Shown here piece after piece: positions 18,926 through 27,556 of a DNA stretch of 64,000 nt. Both the position numbers and the translations under genes were made by a program. Positions within the stretch are counted from its first letter, which is position 1, and every line of letters starts with the position of its first letter. The DNA lies in the NCBI GenBank assembly GCA_018806915.1, contig JAGKQI010000100.1, positions 1,984,001 through 2,048,000 of the forward strand, read 5' to 3'. The notes beneath the pieces are model-generated. The model searched no databases, was not told the origin of the DNA, and saw nothing but the letters and a program-made list of their open reading frames with translations. Source of the DNA: Phytophthora colocasiae. Taxonomy: Eukaryota > Oomycota > Peronosporomycetes > Peronosporales > Peronosporaceae.

Positions 18926-19296
18926 CTACCTCTTCTTTTTAGCAAAAGTAGAAGCAGAATCACCACACCGATCGTCTCGATCGATCTTGCCGTGAACAGC
19001 ATTGCCGAACAGCTTATAGTACCATTCTTCGTCGACGTCGAACTTCTGAATGAGAGATGCCGCTTCTGCGGCCGCCGTGTCGAACAGCTTCGCAGCGTCC
19101 AGGAACTTCATCGAGTTGATCTTCTCGTAACTCCGACCCGTCATCTCCATAAACTTGCGCACTTGTCGTTCCTTGAACTTGATTTCGAGTCGCCATCGCC
19201 CCCGAAAATGGACGAGAACGACCAGGCCTCGGTAAGTGAAAGCGTGATAAGCAGCACATAGATTAAGCCAAGAACGAACTGGGCGTTGGGAGACAT
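18926..19296 (-). pseudogene. Secreted phospholipase D-like, copy D (internal deletion)
   Basis: It starts at 19296 with MSPNAQFVLGLIYVLLITLS and SFSSIFGGDGDSKS. At about 19160 it jumps to VRKFMEMTGRSYEKINSMKF and the normal C-terminus. Both PLD half-sites, about 1.36 kb in all, are deleted, and the two parts are out of frame. The leader carries a perfect 17-bp inverted repeat (19300-19316 with 19333-19349). Confidence 0.9.
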
Positions 19297-19491
19297 ACGA
19301 ACACTGGAAACTGATGATAGAATGCAAGTTTGCATCAGTTTCCAGTGTTCTGCTCGATGAAGCTGGGCTAATCCCAGAATTCCAGGATGGCAATCAATAT
19401 TCGTGGTCATAATCAAGTACTACAGTCGTAAACTTCTCCAGCAACGCTCCACGAGCCATTCCTTGGATTTCTGAGTGGGTATTGCGATGTT

Positions 19492-20610
19492 TCATTGTAA
19501 GACAGTCCAGTGAGGCAAAGGCACTTCGAACGACCACTGCGGAGACTTGTATCGATAGGAGTGGAGCCACAATACAGTGTCCTCCACCTCGTGTACAAAG
19601 TTCTCTTTTGTCTCGTCAGCCCTACAGATATCGCACACTCGAATACACCTTTGTCCATCGTCCTCATCATCAGCCCCCTCACCATCAGCAGGATAGCCAA
19701 CACCCACATTCGGAAGTTGTCCGTCTTTTGATCCTTGCTCCGCTGAAGATGGTGTTTCCTCTCCAGTCTTAACACCATATAGTGGGTCATTCGCAATGGG
19801 AAAACCCAAATGCTGTAGGTGTACTCGTATCTGGTGTGTTCGTCCTGTTACAAGCAGACACTCGACGATACTTTCGCCCCCCACGGCTTCTCCCACAGCT
19901 TCGCGACGGCGGATCAGAGTCACACAAGGTTTGGAATCTTCAGCCTCAATCACACAGCGTACGTGGCCCTGTCGTGGTTCTTTCAGGCCTATCGGAGCCG
20001 TCATACGCCAAAAACCCCTCTCTGCTTTTTCGATCTTCACAAGCCCTGAGCTCAGTCCGTCCACTCCTGCAAACCCAACTTCGGTGTCTGGGAACTCACC
20101 CTTCACTCGTGCCACATAGAATTTCTGCACGGATCGAGTGCCAGCACTTTCATCAGACGACGTAGCCGTCAATTCAGCTGTTAAACTCCGCGCTTTCTCC
20201 GCAGTTTTGGCTAGAATCAGTAACCCCGACGTCAGTCGATCCAGCCGATGCACCGGAAACAGTTCCAAAGTCTCGACATCATTAGACTTTTCCGACGCTG
20301 CACCTTCACGTCGATCATGCTGTAGCATAACTGTTAGGGAGTTTAACTGATAACTCCCAGTCGGATGCACTGGAATGCCCGAGGGTTTATTCACTACCAT
20401 CAACTCGTCTGTTTTGAACTGTATCCATCTTGTTGATAGCGCCGTCATCTCCTTGTCGCTCTTGACTGGTAGATGGACGCTTGGTTCATGTCGATGCTTG
20501 ATGTGCTCGAAGAAATCTCCACCTTTGATCACTGAGTCTAGTCTCGCTGCCTCCCCATTGACTCGGATGAGTCCTTGACGTACTTCGAAACAGATGAGTT
20601 GATGGTACAT
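19492..20610 (-). CDS. RluA-family pseudouridine synthase, copy D (best preserved)
   Basis: This is a 372-residue frame. In order it has an S4-like [17 protein letters not shown] segment (about 11-27), [22 protein letters not shown] (72-85), the catalytic HRLDRLTSG with the nucleophilic Asp at about residue 124, and [22 protein letters not shown]-terminal tail has a CDIC pair and [16 protein letters not shown]. This fits an RNA pseudouridine synthase close to the RIB2/PUS8-PUS9 group, which isomerises uridine in tRNA or rRNA. The first ~10 residues ([10 protein letters not shown]) are read from the antisense of an inverted fragment, so the native N-terminus is lost. A 12-bp duplication adds one EAVG. 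It precedes sPLD copy D on the same strand. Function of this copy is uncertain. Confidence 0.75.
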   Translation of the reverse strand: MYHQLICFEVRQGLIRVNGEAARLDSVIKGGDFFEHIKHRHEPSVHLPVKSDKEMTALSTRWIQFKTDELMVVNKPSGIPVHPTGSYQLNSLTVMLQHDRREGAASEKSNDVETLELFPVHRLDRLTSGLLILAKTAEKARSLTAELTATSSDESAGTRSVQKFYVARVKGEFPDTEVGFAGVDGLSSGLVKIEKAERGFWRMTAPIGLKEPRQGHVRCVIEAEDSKPCVTLIRRREAVGEAVGGESIVECLLVTGRTHQIRVHLQHLGFPIANDPLYGVKTGEETPSSAEQGSKDGQLPNVGVGYPADGEGADDEDDGQRCIRVCDICRADETKENFVHEVEDTVLWLHSYRYKSPQWSFEVPLPHWTVLQ

Positions 20611-20700
20611 GTAGTCGATAAACCCTCGGGGATTCTAGTGCATCCGACTGGGAGTTATCAGATCAACTCTCTAACAGTTACTGGTAAGCAACAACATGTT
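20581..20700 (+). pseudogene. Inverted RluA 5' fragment
   Basis: Reads [20 protein letters not shown] then HPTGSYQINSLTVT, a diverged copy of the RluA motif-I region ([20 protein letters not shown]), pointing away from RluA copy D. It ends in CTGGTAAGC, which looks like a 5' splice site. Copies occur at 36581-36700 and 39728-39847. Gypsy-2 inserted 3 bases after it. Confidence 0.75.
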
Positions 20701-20703
20701 CGG

Positions 20704-20856
20704 TGTAACGGGGCGGTGCTCCTTGTTTGTGGTAAATGAAACTCTGTCTATTGAATCTGTGTGGCGCCCGGGTCGGGCGCCGTGAACCAACAAAACACAA
20801 GCTAATCTAATTGGTCGCCGTGGTGCACGGCGACCGTGTGACAGAAGCCCGTCACA
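20704..20856 (-). repeat. Gypsy-2 3' LTR
   Basis: 153 bp, TGTAAC...GTCACA on the plus strand. It contains two perfect hairpins: GGCGCCCG-GGT-CGGGCGCC and GGTCGCCGTG-GTG-CACGGCGACC. The loop of the second reads GTG here and CAC in the other LTR. Confidence 0.95.
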
Positions 20857-20914
20857 CCACTCCCCACCTTAGAAAGAAGCCTGAAGAGCTTCTCAATCTT
20901 CAAATTGCTTCACG

Positions 20915-21820
20915 ATGAACACCACAAGCCACACCTACGCACAGACTCTCCGAGAGTGGCCGCTGCACGACTGCAGTGGCTTCGAGGCCCCGCTGAGTCC
21001 CGACGAGATGCGAGAGTTGTTCCGACGCTGGCGTTCGACGCGGGGCAAGCCCGTCACCGCGACGCTCGCGGTGACCCAGCGCTCGCTTAATGCCGCGTAG
21101 ACGGCCTTCGTCCGACGCTGGAACGCAGAGGGTGCGCGACGTTTCATGGCGACAATAGAAGACCGCGAGGAGACCCATCAGCGCCACGCGCTGGGAGAGC
21201 TGGCGGCGCGCGTGTGCTCGCTGTCCTGGGACGAGGATCGTCCTTGCTGTTACGTCCATCACCTTGAAGGCTGCGCCGGCTGTCGCCGCTTTGGAACGCC
21301 GCGACCGGGCGACGCTGACTGGGCGCAAATCGTGAAAGAGTATCCAGAGACTAAGGAAGAGAAGCAGTGGATCGAGCTGTATCGCCGGTCGCTGTACGAG
21401 GCTAGGCGCGGTTCGCTACCGCGCCCTGAGGATCATCCCGCGCCAACAGAGCCGCCTCGTACGCCTCAACGAGGCCCGGAACGTCTTCTAGGAGGGTGGA
21501 GCGAGGCTCCCAGCTGTCGTCCAGCGGACCTATCCACCGTACCAGGTACCGGCGAAAGCTCGGGATACCCCCGTCGCAGTGACGAGCGCTGCGACCACTG
21601 GTCGAGTCATCGTGGTCAAGAATGGCCTCCACGATGTGACGAACGTCACCATCACGATCAACAAGGGGGGCCGGACCGTCGCGAAGGAACCGAGCGCGAG
21701 TGGGCGATGGAGCGTCGCCTGGAGCGCCTGGAGCATCGCGTTGACCAGCTGGAGCATGAGAATCGGGTCTTGCGGCAGGAGCTGTGGGTACCGCGTCACG
21801 CGGTACCGGATTATCGCTAG
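20915..21820 (+). CDS. Gypsy-2 antisense ORF (one in-frame stop)
   Basis: On the strand opposite to pol, one reading frame runs from ATG 20915 (MNTTSHTYAQTLREWPLHDC) to 21820, interrupted only by TAG at 21098-21100. It starts just inside the 3' LTR and overlaps the last ~420 bases of pol. Features: a Cys/His-containing middle (CCYVHHLEGCAGCRRFG), a Pro/Arg-rich part, and a C-terminal leucine-type coiled coil (MERRLERLEHRVDQLEHENR). Gypsy-1 and Gypsy-3 carry ORFs in the same place and orientation, which argues against chance. I recognise no family and no function. Confidence 0.55.
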
Positions 21821-24386
21821 GAAGCGACGCTGGGTGGTAGCGGCGAAGTCGACCGACGTAAAATGTAGGGTGTAGCTTGATTGTAGGCGGTAGCTGTAGC
21901 CGATAAGCATCTCCAATGACTTTCGACACCTTGAACGGTCCACTGACTCGCGGCGCGAGCTTACTCGCGCCCAAGTTCGTGACGAGCGTTGGGGAAATCC
22001 CATTGGTAGATAATAGGACTTGGTCTCCAACGTGGAATGTTTCCATGTTACGGCGCCCGCTGCGGTCGGCATTCTCCTTCTGGCGATCGACGGCTGCAGC
22101 AATCGCATCGCGGACGTAGCGGACAATTGACTCACGCTGTTGCACGAACTCACGGACAGCCGCAGCGTCGCTTTCGCTGCGGCGCCGCGTTGGGCGCAAA
22201 GTTTGCTGGCGGAGGCTCAGTAGGCGCGACCGGATCGGGGCAGTGTGAAGCTCGGCTGCGCGACGTGGACGCGGGTTGATTAGCGTCCGACTGGTCCAAG
22301 CGGCAACGTCCCGTGGAGAAGCAGTCGCCGCTCGCGCGGCGGCCCGTGTAAGAGGACGCTGGCTTGGGATCCGCGCGGAAGACCTCGTGCTCACCGCGTT
22401 CACATTCGGGACAGCGGCCATCTCGTGCGTCGCGACGGAGGCACCACCAGTGGGGGTGGCAGTTGCAGCGTCGTGATTCTCGGACAGTTGAACTGGAAGG
22501 GGGCGCTCCAGCCCAAGGAGCGCCGGAACGCGCGGGTGACGGCCGAAATTTACGAAGAACGGCGTCAAGCCAGTTGACGCGTGCACGGCATTATTGATGG
22601 CGAACTCCACCATCGGCAGGAAAGAGCTCCATGACTTGAACGACGTGGCAAAGCTGCGTAGTACATCTTCGACGACTCGGTTAGCGCGCTCGGTTTGGCC
22701 GTCCGTCTCTGGATGCGACGCGGTGGACATACTCAGTCGCGTCCCCAACAGCTTGAAGAGCTCCCTCCAGAAGGCGGACGTGAATCGAGGATCCCTGTCC
22801 GACACAATCGAGGACGGAAGACCGTGGTGGCGATACACCACGTCAACGAAGAGCGCAGCAGACTGTTGCGCAGTGATCGAGGCTGCTACCGGAGTGAGAT
22901 GAACCATCTTACTGAAGCGGTCGACGAAGACCAGAATACCCGTACGACCTCGGGTATCCCGAGGTAGGCCGAAGACGAAATCCATGCTCACAGACGACCA
23001 CGCATCAGTGGCGACTGAGAGCGGTCGGAGCGGGGCCTGCTTTGATGGAGCCGGTTTCACGCGCTGGCACGCTTCACACGAGCGCACCCACTTCCTCACC
23101 CACTTGTACATGTGTGGCCAATAAAAGTCGCGAGAGAGAGATGCAAAGGTCTTCTCGCGACCGAGGTGGCCGCCACTTGGGGTGTCATGGAACTCGTGGA
23201 TCAACCGAGCTCGGAGGTCGTCGTCAAGCGGGACGACGACGCGGGGGCAATCTTCTTGGTCGACGCGGTAAGTCAGCAGCGCGCCTTCAAGTGAGTAGCG
23301 GCCGACACGAGCGCGTGCTCGTGAGGACAGCTTGCGCTCAGCTGAGCCACTGGGGTTGCGCAGGAAGTCGATCAGCTCGGAACAGGACGCGTCATCTTTA
23401 TACGCGTCGACGATCAGGTCACGTAGCGGTGTGGTCGCTGTGACTTCAGCGGCAGCGACGCTTTCGGCGATACAGACGGAACAGTCGTCATCATCCTCGT
23501 CGCCAACTGCGTGGCGGCCGCGCTGCACGTAATCTGGCCGGCGTGAAAGCGCGTCGGCGAGGATGTTGGACTTGCCCGGTTTGTAATGCACGACGAAGTT
23601 GTACTCGGAGAAGAGCGATAACCAGCGTGCCATGCGCTGGGACAAGTGGGGTCTCTTCGTCGCTGTCCTCAGCGACGCGTGATCTGTGTAGATTGCGAAG
23701 GACTTCTCGCCTAGGAGATACACACGGAACTTGATGAGTGCGTAGCGCATGGCAAGCAGCTCTTTATCATGGACCGGATAATTCCGTTCCGCCTGCTTCA
23801 GTTGTCGCGACTGGTAACTCACCACTCGCTCGCGGCCCACGTCGTCAAACTGCATCAAGGCACAGCCGATCGCGAAGTCACTCGCGTCGCATACAACGTG
23901 GAACGGCTTGGAGTGATCTGGAAGCATCAAGACGGGCGCGGTCGACAAACTCGTCTTCACCGCGTCGAAGGCTGTTTGGTGCTCGGGGCGCCATGACCAC
24001 ATGGCGTCTGCCTTCAGGAGTTGAGACAGCGGTTGGATGGTCAGCGCGAAGTTCTTCGAGTAATGGTGAAGATACGTCGCGAGCCCCAGCCACTGCCGGA
24101 GCTGCTTCTGATCCTGAGGCACGGGCCAAGCGCAGATGGCTTCAATCTTCTCGGGGTCAGCACGGACACCTTCCTTGCTGACGTAGCTCCCGAGCACTGG
24201 GATCTCGGGAGCGCAGAAGATACACTTCTTCAAGTTGGCGTACAGCTTGTTCTCTCGCATCACTTCGAACACCTGCCGCAGGTGTTGCAGATGCACCTCG
24301 ACGTCCGTCAAGCCTCGTTCAGCACGGCTGTGGATGAAAATGTCATCGAAGTAGCTGGGCGCGAAGTCCCGGTACGGGCGGAGCAA
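21402..24386 (-). CDS. Gypsy-2 pol, main part: RT C-terminus, RNase H, integrase, chromodomain
   Basis: This 994-residue frame continues from the RT piece upstream after one in-frame TAG at about 24387. RT has the catalytic SYFDDIFIHSR (a Y/FxDD variant). RNase H: VVCDASDFAIGCALM, HDKELLAMRYAL, IYTDHASLR. Integrase zinc finger: HEFHDTPSGGHLG, CEACQRVK. DDE core: SMDFVFGLP, SDRDPRFT, GQTERANR. A chromodomain-like tail reads FRRYLVRWIGPLDDSWEP. It should polymerise cDNA, remove RNA and insert DNA, but separation from its own gag and protease makes this copy dependent on others. The end overlaps the antisense ORF. Confidence 0.88.
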   Translation of the reverse strand: MLRPYRDFAPSYFDDIFIHSRAERGLTDVEVHLQHLRQVFEVMRENKLYANLKKCIFCAPEIPVLGSYVSKEGVRADPEKIEAICAWPVPQDQKQLRQWLGLATYLHHYSKNFALTIQPLSQLLKADAMWSWRPEHQTAFDAVKTSLSTAPVLMLPDHSKPFHVVCDASDFAIGCALMQFDDVGRERVVSYQSRQLKQAERNYPVHDKELLAMRYALIKFRVYLLGEKSFAIYTDHASLRTATKRPHLSQRMARWLSLFSEYNFVVHYKPGKSNILADALSRRPDYVQRGRHAVGDEDDDDCSVCIAESVAAAEVTATTPLRDLIVDAYKDDASCSELIDFLRNPSGSAERKLSSRARARVGRYSLEGALLTYRVDQEDCPRVVVPLDDDLRARLIHEFHDTPSGGHLGREKTFASLSRDFYWPHMYKWVRKWVRSCEACQRVKPAPSKQAPLRPLSVATDAWSSVSMDFVFGLPRDTRGRTGILVFVDRFSKMVHLTPVAASITAQQSAALFVDVVYRHHGLPSSIVSDRDPRFTSAFWRELFKLLGTRLSMSTASHPETDGQTERANRVVEDVLRSFATSFKSWSSFLPMVEFAINNAVHASTGLTPFFVNFGRHPRVPALLGLERPLPVQLSENHDAATATPTGGASVATHEMAAVPNVNAVSTRSSARIPSQRPLTRAAARAATASPRDVAAWTSRTLINPRPRRAAELHTAPIRSRLLSLRQQTLRPTRRRSESDAAAVREFVQQRESIVRYVRDAIAAAVDRQKENADRSGRRNMETFHVGDQVLLSTNGISPTLVTNLGASKLAPRVSGPFKVSKVIGDAYRLQLPPTIKLHPTFYVGRLRRYHPASLPSDNPVPRDAVPTAPAARPDSHAPAGQRDAPGAPGDAPSPTRARFLRDGPAPLVDRDGDVRHIVEAILDHDDSTSGRSARHCDGGIPSFRRYLVRWIGPLDDSWEPRSTLLEDVPGLVEAYEAALLARDDPQGAVANRA
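21787..21807. repeat. 9-bp hairpin with 3-nt loop in Gypsy-2
   Basis: GGTACCGCG, loop TCA, CGCGGTACC: a perfect stem inside the pol/antisense-ORF overlap. It is one of many such hairpins in Gypsy-2. Confidence 0.9.
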
Positions 24387-24389
24387 GTT

Positions 24390-24875
24390 CTACACCATTC
24401 GGTTGAAGGTAGCAGGAGCATTCTTTAGCCCCTGAGGCATCACAAGCCATTCCCAAAGCATTCCACTGGGCGTGCTGACTGCAGTCAGCGGTACGTCATC
24501 CTCCCGCATCAAGATCTGATAGAAGCCGTCCATCAGATCAATCGCGCTGTATGTGGTGCTGCCCGACATGGTGTCGAGCACCATGTCTTTCCTCGGGATC
24601 GGCGTCTGCGCCGGGATGGTGGCATCGTTGAGCTTATTGAAGGCGTGGACGATCCGCCATCCACCGGTTGCTTTCTTCACGCAAAATGTCGGACTGGAGT
24701 GCGGGGACAAACTCTCACGGACGTGGCCGGCTTGTCGGCGACCCTCGAAGAAGGCGTCGATTGCTTCGACTTGATCACGGGGAAGCGGCCACTGTCTCGT
24801 CACGCAATACTTCGCACCAGGCACGAGGTCGATCTCGTGTCGGACTCCGCGGTCCGGTGGAAGGGCGGCTGGCAC
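24390..24875 (-). CDS. Gypsy-2 RT N-terminal part
   Basis: 161 residues: PPDRGVRHEIDLVPGAKYCV, SPTFCVKKATGGWRIVHAFN, SAIDLMDGFYQI and VMPQGLKNAPATFNRMV, the first half of reverse transcriptase. A TAG codon then interrupts the same frame and RT resumes at once in the 994-residue part. Relatives have an ordinary residue there, so this is a simple nonsense mutation. The DNA includes the palindrome GCTGACTGCAGTCAGC (24474-24489) and the hairpin GATCTGAT/ATCAGATC (24513-24539). Confidence 0.85.
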   Translation of the reverse strand: MPAALPPDRGVRHEIDLVPGAKYCVTRQWPLPRDQVEAIDAFFEGRRQAGHVRESLSPHSSPTFCVKKATGGWRIVHAFNKLNDATIPAQTPIPRKDMVLDTMSGSTTYSAIDLMDGFYQILMREDDVPLTAVSTPSGMLWEWLVMPQGLKNAPATFNRMV

Positions 24876-25228
24876 CTTATCAGGGAAGATGTCGATGAAC
24901 TCGCGAACCAGGGGTTCAGCTGGAGGCGAGCGGCGCCATCGCCACTGTAGCAGGAGACATCGAGCTTCACGATGTCAGTCTTGTTCTTGGTCGGCGTGGG
25001 AGTCGTCGCACGCCGACGCAGGTCGGCGAGCTCACGCGCCATGAACTCGTGAGCAGCCAGTCGTTGATCTTCTTCCGTTCCGGCAGTCAGCAAGGTCTTG
25101 ATGACTCCTTCTCCGGACACCGCGGCAAGGCGGTGTAGCGCCTCCCACTCGAAGGCGGACAAGTGGGGGAAGCTGGCATGCTCGAGGGCAGCACCAGCCC
25201 CTTCAGTGAAATAGGAAGCGTCGTTCAT
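24800..25228 (-). CDS. Gypsy-2 truncated gag
   Basis: Starts at 25228 with MNDASYFTEGAGAALEHASF and keeps only the first ~110 gag residues, ending in the conserved DIVKLDVSCYSGDGAARLQL-type segment. At about 24905-24915 it runs out of frame into the RT region, so the rest of gag, the zinc knuckle and the protease are deleted. The last ~24 residues are out-of-frame RT sequence and have no meaning. The copy cannot make its own particles. Confidence 0.7.
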   Translation of the reverse strand: MNDASYFTEGAGAALEHASFPHLSAFEWEALHRLAAVSGEGVIKTLLTAGTEEDQRLAAHEFMARELADLRRRATTPTPTKNKTDIVKLDVSCYSGDGAARLQLNPWFASSSTSSLIRCQPPFHRTAESDTRSTSCLVRSIA

Positions 25229-25249
25229 GGTCGTGTGGACGGACTACAA

Positions 25250-25259
25250 AGTGCTACCA
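25250..25259 (-). promoter_or_regulatory. Gypsy-2 primer-binding site
   Basis: TGGTAGCACT on the minus strand, 2 bases inside the 5' LTR. The same word occupies the same place in Gypsy-3 (42592-42601). The tRNA was not identified. Confidence 0.6.
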
Positions 25260-25261
25260 GA

Positions 25262-25414
25262 TGTAACGGGGCGGTGCTCCTTGTTTGTGGTAAATGAAAC
25301 TCTGTCTATTGAATCTGTGTGGCGCCCGGGTCGGGCGCCGTGAACCAACAAAACACAAGCTAATCTAATTGGTCGCCGTGCACCACGGCGACCGTGTGAC
25401 AGAAGCCCGTCACA
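25262..25414 (-). repeat. Gypsy-2 5' LTR
   Basis: 153 bp, identical to the other LTR except that the loop of the GGTCGCCGTG hairpin is CAC instead of GTG, i.e. reverse-complemented. Confidence 0.95.
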
Positions 25415-26513
25415 TTCGGCGTGAAATTATAGCTCCCGCTCGAAACTACCTTTTCTTTTTAGCAAAAGTAGAAACAGAATCACCACACCGATCGTCTCGA
25501 TCGATCTTTCCGTGAACAGCATTGCCGAACAGCTTATAGTACCATTCTTCGTCGACGTCGAACTTCTGAATGAGAGATGTCGCTTCTGCGGCCGCCGTGT
25601 CGAACAGCTTCGCAGCGTCCAGGAACTTCATCGAGTTGATCTTCTCGTAACTCCGACCCGTCATCTCCATAAACTTGCGCACGCGGAAGTCTCGCACCAC
25701 TTTGCCCACCTTAACCCCATCGGGAGTCTTGACGAGGCTGTTGTCCACAATGTTGGCGCTTAGCTCCGGGTCCGACGTCATGCTCCGCCGATTCCAGTTG
25801 GCTGAGCCGGTCGTCATATACACGTCATCGACCACCACCAACTTGCTGTGAACGTAGATGTCTAGATCTGGTTTCATCGAGTACAGCTTGACTTTGTTAG
25901 GGAACTTCTCCTTGAGGGGCTGCACGTTCTGATACATATACTTTTCGTATCCACCGCTTTTTGTGATTAACTCTGGTGGCTGGACAACAACAATGAGACG
26001 TTGTAGCCCCGGGAGGACCTCCAGCAGTGCGTCCAACAGCTCCGGCACTAGGATGAAGTACTGATCTTCGATGTAGATGAAGTTCTTGGCGTTCTTGATG
26101 GCCTTGATACGCGCATAGAAGAGTGAGTTCTCGCCGTTCGGAGCGAACTCCCAGTGCTTGTACTTGCAGCTAAACGTCCGCACGATCTGCACGTTCTGGT
26201 TGCCGAGTTTGGACGTCGTGTTACTGCTCACGTAGTCAAGCGGCGGTAAGTACGAGTACTGCGGGTTCTCAAAATCGACCAAGTCGTCTCCGAGTCCTTG
26301 AGTTGGCAGATATGGAGAATTCCATCGAGCAAGGAAGTTGTTGGCCACATCCTTCGCTGCTGGTCCGTGGATTCGGACACTACTATCGACCCACCCGCTT
26401 TGGCGGAATTGAACTCCAGACGCTTTTCCATCACGCAACAGAACAGTGGGGCACAATACGTAGATTTGCTGAGGTCAAGTCGGAGGGCGAGGTGAGCGGC
26501 CCCCAAGCGTAGG

Positions 26514-27556
26514 TTATTTGCTTGCAGCGCTTGACGACTTGATTTGCTGCACCATTTGCCGCGATAGTCCCTTTGATGCTGCGGCAGCATGTCGTGGATA
26601 GTCTTCGTAGCAGTTGGACAGCCAGCGACCTAGGAACTTGATAGAGAGTTTATCCGCACCACTGGCCGCCAAGGCTGTGGCTCCACCGATTCGAATAGAG
26701 TGCGACGAGTAGTTCGAGGCTGGTACACCGATCCTCTTCGCTGTTCTTTTGATAGTCGCGACAACTTCTTGAGGGTTCCGCACAGGTGCCGATCCGCTTG
26801 GCACTTTAGCAGCTTGCGGGCTCTCAGAATATGTTGTAAGCCTCGAAGTGGGCATAACAACTTGTCACCCGATCTGTTCATCGTTCGCCAGGCTCCACGG
26901 CCGAATTGGTCATTCTTCGCTCCTTCCAGGCCGATGGTGACTGATGTAGCCTTGTTTCGAGTCACTCGTTTGCCGTTGTCATCCGAGAAGAACGCGTTTC
27001 TTGTTTTCAGGCAGAAGAAGCGTCGGGTTTTGCCGATTTGGAGAAATTCGGACCGTCGAAGTAGGAAGAAATAACCGATGACGATGCTCCCCCAGAGCAG
27101 GCGCTGCCTCGGGTTTGACATATCGAGGGAGCGGTAGAGCAGCCGTAGAAAAGGCGGAGTCAGTGGTTGTTTCTTCCGTCTAGGGGCCGATAAACGCTTG
27201 ATTCCTTTGAGTAGAAGCTCGAGTCTCGGACTTGTTGTAAGTGATAAATTTTTGTATCGACGATGAAACCAGCGGATGCTGGCGAGTTTTAGCTGGATGG
27301 TTGAGTGTTGATTTCCGATGTTGCTGTTGTTCCAGCCGCCTGCCCAGCAAAGTGTAGCGAAGTATCCGAGTCTTCTAGAAGCCGTAGACTGGGTGAGCCA
27401 TTTAGACCATCCCATCTGCCTGGTGAATTGACACCATTGGCTCCAGTGGCGGCTGTAGGTGGTAGAGGTAGACTGAGCCAAGGCGTTTTGACGCAGCATC
27501 GTTCCCATAAGGACGAGAGATTGTCGAAAGGCTCTTCTAGAGGAACCTGTATCCAT
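26514..27556 (-). CDS. Tyrosine recombinase of the YR retroelement (frameshifted)
   Basis: The N-terminal part (308 residues from 27556) has a SAM-like region (TSTTYSRHWSQWCQFTRQMG) and the first catalytic Arg context LLRRSEFLQIG. Near 26800-26830 the frame shifts, and the C-terminal 113 residues carry HSIRIGGAT (HxxR) and the terminal LGRWLSNCYEDYPRH with the likely nucleophilic Tyr. These are hallmarks of the integrase/recombinase fold that inserts circular cDNA in Ngaro and DIRS elements. The shift means this copy probably makes no full enzyme. Confidence 0.82.

Larger units (their letters stand above)
20704..25414 (-). mobile_element. Gypsy-2: Ty3/Gypsy LTR retrotransposon
   Basis: Two 153-bp LTRs (20704-20856 and 25262-25414) are flanked by the 5-bp target duplication TTCGG (20699-20703 and 25415-25419). 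The empty site is seen at 36571-36590. On the minus strand a primer-binding site TGGTAGCACT lies 2 bases after the 5' LTR, and a purine-rich AAGGTGGGGAGTGG directly precedes the 3' LTR. The 4.7-kb element has lost most of gag and all of the protease and has a nonsense codon in RT. LTRs differ only in a 3-nt hairpin loop, so insertion was recent. An additional ORF lies antisense behind pol. Confidence 0.95.

Noticed and set aside
23042..23443. Plus-strand frames opposite Gypsy-2 pol, 22.0-24.2 kb, as further antisense genes
   Set aside because: Short, overlapping in several frames and entirely opposite conserved pol codons; unlike 20915-21820 they do not extend outside pol.
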